A DNA stretch of 64,000 nucleotides from Neolewinella aurantiaca (GTDB taxonomy: Bacteria > Bacteroidota > Bacteroidia > Chitinophagales > Saprospiraceae), in NCBI RefSeq assembly GCF_008014675.1, contig NZ_VOXD01000022.1, forward strand, positions 17,728 through 81,727, read 5' to 3'. A model generated the notes under the pieces. The model saw nothing but the letters and a program-made list of their open reading frames with translations. It made no database searches and was not told the origin of the DNA. Shown here in pieces: positions 60,904 to 64,000 of this stretch; the stretch's first letter is position 1; each line of letters opens with the position of its first letter. A program made the position numbers and the translations under genes.

Positions 60904-62568
60904 ATGAAGAAACCAGTAATTCTCTCCGTAGACGATGACCAGCAGGTACTCCGTTCTCTCAAACGCGATTTGCGCAATGAGTACAAATCAGATTATCGCA
61001 TCATCAGTACCACGAGTGCCAACGAAGCTCTTGAAGCGGTAGAAGAACTGAAGAAAAAAGGTGAAACCATCGCACTCTTCCTCTCCGATCAGCGGATGCC
61101 GGAAATGCCGGGAGTCGACTTTCTCGAAAAAGCACGCAAGTTTTTTCCCGACGCAAAGCGGGCATTGTTAACGGCTTATTCAGACACCCAGGCTGCGATC
61201 AAGGCCATCAACGACGTTCAGCTCGATTACTACCTGCTGAAACCATGGAATCCACCGGAGGAGAAGCTGTTTCCCGTCCTCAACGAATTGCTCGAGGACT
61301 GGAAGCTGAGTTACCGTCCCGGATTCCAGGGCGTAAAGGTGGTGGGTTATCAGTATTCTCCTAAAAGCCACAACATCAAAGACTGGCTTGCCTCCAACCT
61401 CAAGCCCTACCAGTGGGTGGATGCCCAAAGCGAAAAGGGGCAGGAACTACTGCAACTTCACAACTGCGAAAATAAAGAGCTTCCCTTTGTCGTCCTCGAG
61501 TCTGGTGATGCTCTCCCCAACCCCGACCTGCCTGTATTGGCCGAAAAATTGGGAATGAGTGCCTCGGCCAACGAGCCGATGTACGATGTCGTCATTGTAG
61601 GCGGTGGGCCGGCCGGAATGGCCGCCGCTGTTTACGGAGGTTCCGAAGGCCTCAACACATTGATGATCGAGAAAAGAGCACCCGGTGGACAGGCCGGAAC
61701 GAGCAGCCGCATCGAAAACTACCTTGGCTTTCCGAGCGGACTCTCCGGTGCGGAATTGACCCGCAGGGCAATGGCCCAAACGCTTCGTTTTGGCGTGGAG
61801 GTGGTTACCCCCAGAGAAGTCGCCGACGTTCGGATTCAGGACAACTACAAAATCCTTACCCTCGACGATGGTTCTGAGGTGAAAACCCGAGCCGTTATTC
61901 TTACCACCGGCGTGGAATACCGCCATCTGCCGGCCGAAGGGGCCGACAAGTTCTCTGGCGCAGGTGTTTACTACGGAGCAGCAATGACGGAGGCCAATGC
62001 CTGCTCCAACAAAATCGTCTACGTTGTGGGTGGCGGCAATTCTGCAGGGCAGGGAGCGGTTTACCTCTCCAAATTCGCAAAAGAGGTGCACATCCTGATT
62101 CGCAAACCAGACCTGACCTCCAGCATGTCGAGCTATCTGATCGATCAAATCGACGGAATCGAAAACATCAAGGTGCACGGTTACCGCCAAATCCAGGAAG
62201 TAAACGGAGACGACGACCGGGTTGAGCAACTTCTCATTCAAAACCTGGAGGATGATTCTGTTATCGACGCCGCAGCCGACTCCGTTTTCGTTTTCATCGG
62301 TGCACGCCCGCGTACTGAATGGATCGAACGCGGACAGATCACCATCGACAAGCGTGGCTTTGTGGTTACCGGGCGCGATCTTACGGCGACCAAAGAAGGG
62401 GCCACGAAGTGGCCATTAGAGCGTGCTCCCTACCTCCTCGAAACTTCCCAACCGGGTGTTTTTGCGGCAGGAGATGTACGGTCCGGCGCAATGAACCGGG
62501 TAGCCTCCGCCGTAGGAGAAGGGGCCATGGCCGTGAAGTTTGTCCATGCCTACCTGGCCGAAAATTAG
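60904..62568 (+). CDS. Fused response regulator/thioredoxin-reductase-like FAD oxidoreductase
   Basis: This encodes 554 residues. The receiver domain is 5-125 (acidic D10-D12, phospho-acceptor D62 in LSDQRMPEM, K113). A glutaredoxin-like domain spans about 145-215 in which the redox site reads YSPKSH, without cysteines. The FAD/NAD(P) domains are 225-554 (GGGPAGMAAAVYG at 233, VVGGGNSAGQGAV at 375, C-terminal VFAAGDVRSG...GEGAMAV). The thioredoxin-reductase CxxC is missing: the region reads AAMTEANACSN with one Cys (367). It is thus a flavoprotein output of a two-component system that cannot use the normal dithiol relay. Partner of the upstream kinase. Confidence 0.93.
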   Translation: MKKPVILSVDDDQQVLRSLKRDLRNEYKSDYRIISTTSANEALEAVEELKKKGETIALFLSDQRMPEMPGVDFLEKARKFFPDAKRALLTAYSDTQAAIKAINDVQLDYYLLKPWNPPEEKLFPVLNELLEDWKLSYRPGFQGVKVVGYQYSPKSHNIKDWLASNLKPYQWVDAQSEKGQELLQLHNCENKELPFVVLESGDALPNPDLPVLAEKLGMSASANEPMYDVVIVGGGPAGMAAAVYGGSEGLNTLMIEKRAPGGQAGTSSRIENYLGFPSGLSGAELTRRAMAQTLRFGVEVVTPREVADVRIQDNYKILTLDDGSEVKTRAVILTTGVEYRHLPAEGADKFSGAGVYYGAAMTEANACSNKIVYVVGGGNSAGQGAVYLSKFAKEVHILIRKPDLTSSMSSYLIDQIDGIENIKVHGYRQIQEVNGDDDRVEQLLIQNLEDDSVIDAAADSVFVFIGARPRTEWIERGQITIDKRGFVVTGRDLTATKEGATKWPLERAPYLLETSQPGVFAAGDVRSGAMNRVASAVGEGAMAVKFVHAYLAEN

Positions 62569-62570
62569 CA

Positions 62571-62588
62571 GGCGGGGCCGCAGGTGCA
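62571..62588 (-). repeat. Dispersed repeat, copy 17, directly after the oxidoreductase stop
   Basis: GGCGGGGCCGCAGGTGCA, starting 3 bp after the TAG. The tail AACGAAGTTTTTC..AAGAGCAAAGC partly matches. Confidence 0.9.
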
Positions 62589-62622
62589 AACGAAGTTTTT
62601 CTGAAGAGCAAAGCGCAAGCCC

Positions 62623-62865
62623 CTAGCCTGTTACTCCTTCGTAAAGTGCGTAAGCCGCCAGGCTTACCTTCAGCAACAAGCTCAGAAACTCCAGCCAAGG
62701 CTTCTTGTCGGCCAGTTCCGATGTTCGTTCAGTGGGGGTGAGCGGATAGGTCACAAAAACGATGATAATGTCGCGAAGGCGATCACGCTCCTCGGCACCA
62801 GGACCGGCATATTGGTCGTTTTCCTTTAGCTTCGGTTTGTTTTTAATTTCGGGAGGTGTAGACAT
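62623..62865 (-). CDS. Small protein with C-terminal transmembrane helix, unknown
   Basis: This encodes 80 residues. A polar, Lys/Pro-rich N-terminus (MSTPPEIKNKPKLKENDQYA) is followed by a short hydrophobic stretch (RDIIIVFVTYPL, 31-42) and a C-terminal helix (LEFLSLLLKVSLAAYALYEG, 59-78). No family known to me. It is convergent with the oxidoreductase gene and divergent from the hydrolase gene. Coding is supported by composition and clean ends only. Confidence 0.6.
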   Translation of the reverse strand: MSTPPEIKNKPKLKENDQYAGPGAEERDRLRDIIIVFVTYPLTPTERTSELADKKPWLEFLSLLLKVSLAAYALYEGVTG

Positions 62866-63081
62866 GATTTGGGATGAGTTTGAACACTTGTAAGATAATC
62901 ACTGTCCGCTCCTGACAACATCAGTGATGTTATAGTTGCCCCGGCCACCCCAGGTGACTTTTGCGGCCGCTTTTATCACCTCGCCAAAATTTCACCTTTG
63001 ATGACCGAAGCAACTATATTACAAATTTAAAGTATTTGTGATAAAAAACAAACATTTTGTTTCATTTTTAAACCAATTACT

Positions 63082-64000
63082 TTGAAAAGCACTAAGATCT
63101 ACTTTCCCAACGGGCGGGGGCAGCAACTCGCTGCAAGGTTAGAGCTTCCGGTAAACCGTCATCCGCATGCTTTTGCGTTATTCGCGCACTGCTTTACGTG
63201 TTCGAGTTCGTTGGCAGCAGTCAGGTACATAAGCCGGGAACTGAACCTACAGGGCTATGGCGTACTGCGTTTCGACTTCACCGGACTGGGCAACAGCGAA
63301 GGCGACTTTGTAGACACCAACTTCACGACTAACATCTCAGACCTCGTTGCCGCAGCAGAATGGCTCGGCGAGCATTACGATGCTCCGGCTCTTCTCGTTG
63401 GCCACAGCCTGGGTGGTGCAGCGGTACTCTGCGCCGCCAGGATGATCGACTCCGTAAAAGCGGTGGCCACCATCGGTGCCCCCTTTGCACCGGATCATGT
63501 TTCGGCCCACTTCGCCGCAGACATCGACCAGATCGAGACCGAAGGCGAGGCTACCGTAAGCATCGGCGGGCGCCCCTTCAGGATTGCGAAGCAATTCCTT
63601 GACGATCTCGACCAGCAACCTATCCTCGAACACATTAAAGACCTCGGTGCGGCGCTGCTCATTCTCCATTCTCCGCAAGACACAACGGTTAACATCGATG
63701 AGGCGGCTAAACTGTACACAGCTGCCTTTCATCCCAAAAGCTTTGTTTCGCTCGACGGAGCGGACCACCTCCTGACCCGGGCTGAAGATGCTCATTATAC
63801 CGGCCAGGTTATTGCTGGCTGGTCATCGAGATATATCACTGCACCTGCGGCCGCGCCCCTCAGATCGGACAAAGAAGTCGCAGTAAGGCTCGGAGATGAA
63901 GGTTTCACAACGGAGGTCATGGTCCGCCAGCACCACCTTGTCGCCGATGAGCCCGAAAGCATTGGCGGCAACGATTACGGCCCGGGGCCGTACGAGCTCG
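63082..64000 (+). CDS. Alpha/beta hydrolase-OsmC fusion (partial, cut by window end)
   Basis: The first 306 codons are visible. A TTG start at 63082 is chosen because it aligns the family N-terminus (KSTKIYFPNGRGQQLAARLE); no in-frame ATG precedes it. The hydrolase part has LFAHCFTCSSSLAAVRYISR (oxyanion side), FDFTGLGNSEGDF, the nucleophile elbow VGHSLGGAA, Asp in SPQDTTVN and His in DGADHLL. The OsmC-like peroxidase domain begins at about 262 (KEVAVRLGDEGFTTEVMVRQ). Fusions of this type are known and thought to act in peroxide or thiol stress. The linker APAAAP (254-259) is repeat copy 18. Confidence 0.88.
   Translation, partial: MKSTKIYFPNGRGQQLAARLELPVNRHPHAFALFAHCFTCSSSLAAVRYISRELNLQGYGVLRFDFTGLGNSEGDFVDTNFTTNISDLVAAAEWLGEHYDAPALLVGHSLGGAAVLCAARMIDSVKAVATIGAPFAPDHVSAHFAADIDQIETEGEATVSIGGRPFRIAKQFLDDLDQQPILEHIKDLGAALLILHSPQDTTVNIDEAAKLYTAAFHPKSFVSLDGADHLLTRAEDAHYTGQVIAGWSSRYITAPAAAPLRSDKEVAVRLGDEGFTTEVMVRQHHLVADEPESIGGNDYGPGPYEL
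63840..63857 (+). repeat. Dispersed repeat, copy 18, in the hydrolase-OsmC linker
   Basis: Perfect consensus TGCACCTGCGGCCGCGCC in sense orientation. It encodes APAAAP exactly at the domain junction. Confidence 0.92.

Noticed and set aside
62960-62972. GCGGCCGC (repeat-core palindrome) upstream of the hydrolase gene
   Set aside because: The rest of the core (AGGTGCA) and the tail are missing.

Overview
The window is chromosomal DNA from a member of the Bacteroidota, most likely the Saprospiria (Lewinella-like). Evidence: type IX secretion (T9SS) genes (the DUF5103 Plug protein, GldJ), giant secreted proteins with SprB/HYR-like repeats and a C-terminal T9SS sorting domain, Bacteroidota-type lipoproteins, weak ribosome-binding sites and promoter-like TAnnTTTG boxes. 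Assignment below phylum is inference. There are no rRNA or tRNA genes and no CRISPR array that I can see.

Layout. 1-3770 is an accessory island on the minus strand. It holds ten short genes for 44-50 residue peptides (one cut by the window edge) with a nearly constant N-terminal half (LKKGL..IELEDRLE.VQ) and a variable Cys-containing tail around an invariant RCDR. Four of them exist as a ~0.7 kb segmental duplication (1-705 and 2476-3180). The copies are separated by a truncated IS1-like element, a small membrane protein and an odd AT-rich lipoprotein. Two paralogous ~500-residue proteins of unknown function (4555-7780) and a 36-residue peptide gene follow. I read this as a candidate undescribed peptide (RiPP-like) locus, but no modifying enzyme or exporter is visible in the window.

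8994-20790 carries DNA glycosylase, T9SS Plug, NADAR protein, an orphan TolC/adaptor pair, a DUF4292 lipoprotein with a TPR partner, pyruvate kinase and GldJ. 21048-30303 carries a coiled-coil membrane protein, a penicillin-acylase-family hydrolase, gcvT, a histidine kinase, and a three-gene set (SBP-OmpA fusion, membrane-anchored PspA-like coiled coil, second coiled-coil protein) that looks like an envelope-stress module. 30561-50087 holds two giant T9SS cargo proteins (1751 and 1877 aa) on either side of housekeeping genes (TPR protein, outer-membrane protein, coaX, purH, an ABC-F ATPase). 50879-53884 is a copper-protein-like module (MbnP homologue plus two di-haem MauG/MbnH-type peroxidases). 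54022-59326 has DUF2141, HtrA and an M1 peptidase. 59423-62568 is a cNMP-domain histidine kinase paired with a REC-glutaredoxin-like-thioredoxin-reductase-like fusion. The window ends inside an alpha/beta hydrolase-OsmC fusion.

Across the whole window runs a dispersed short repeat, core GGCGCGGCCGCAGGTGCA, with an AT-richer tail containing GGTTTAA. I count 18 recognisable copies plus one degraded one, in intergenic gaps and, in frame, inside at least six protein-coding genes, where it mostly encodes Ala/Pro linkers. The 10-mer TGCACCTGCG occurs 14 times exactly, against about 0.12 expected by chance at even base composition. This repeat and the peptide array are the two most unusual features.
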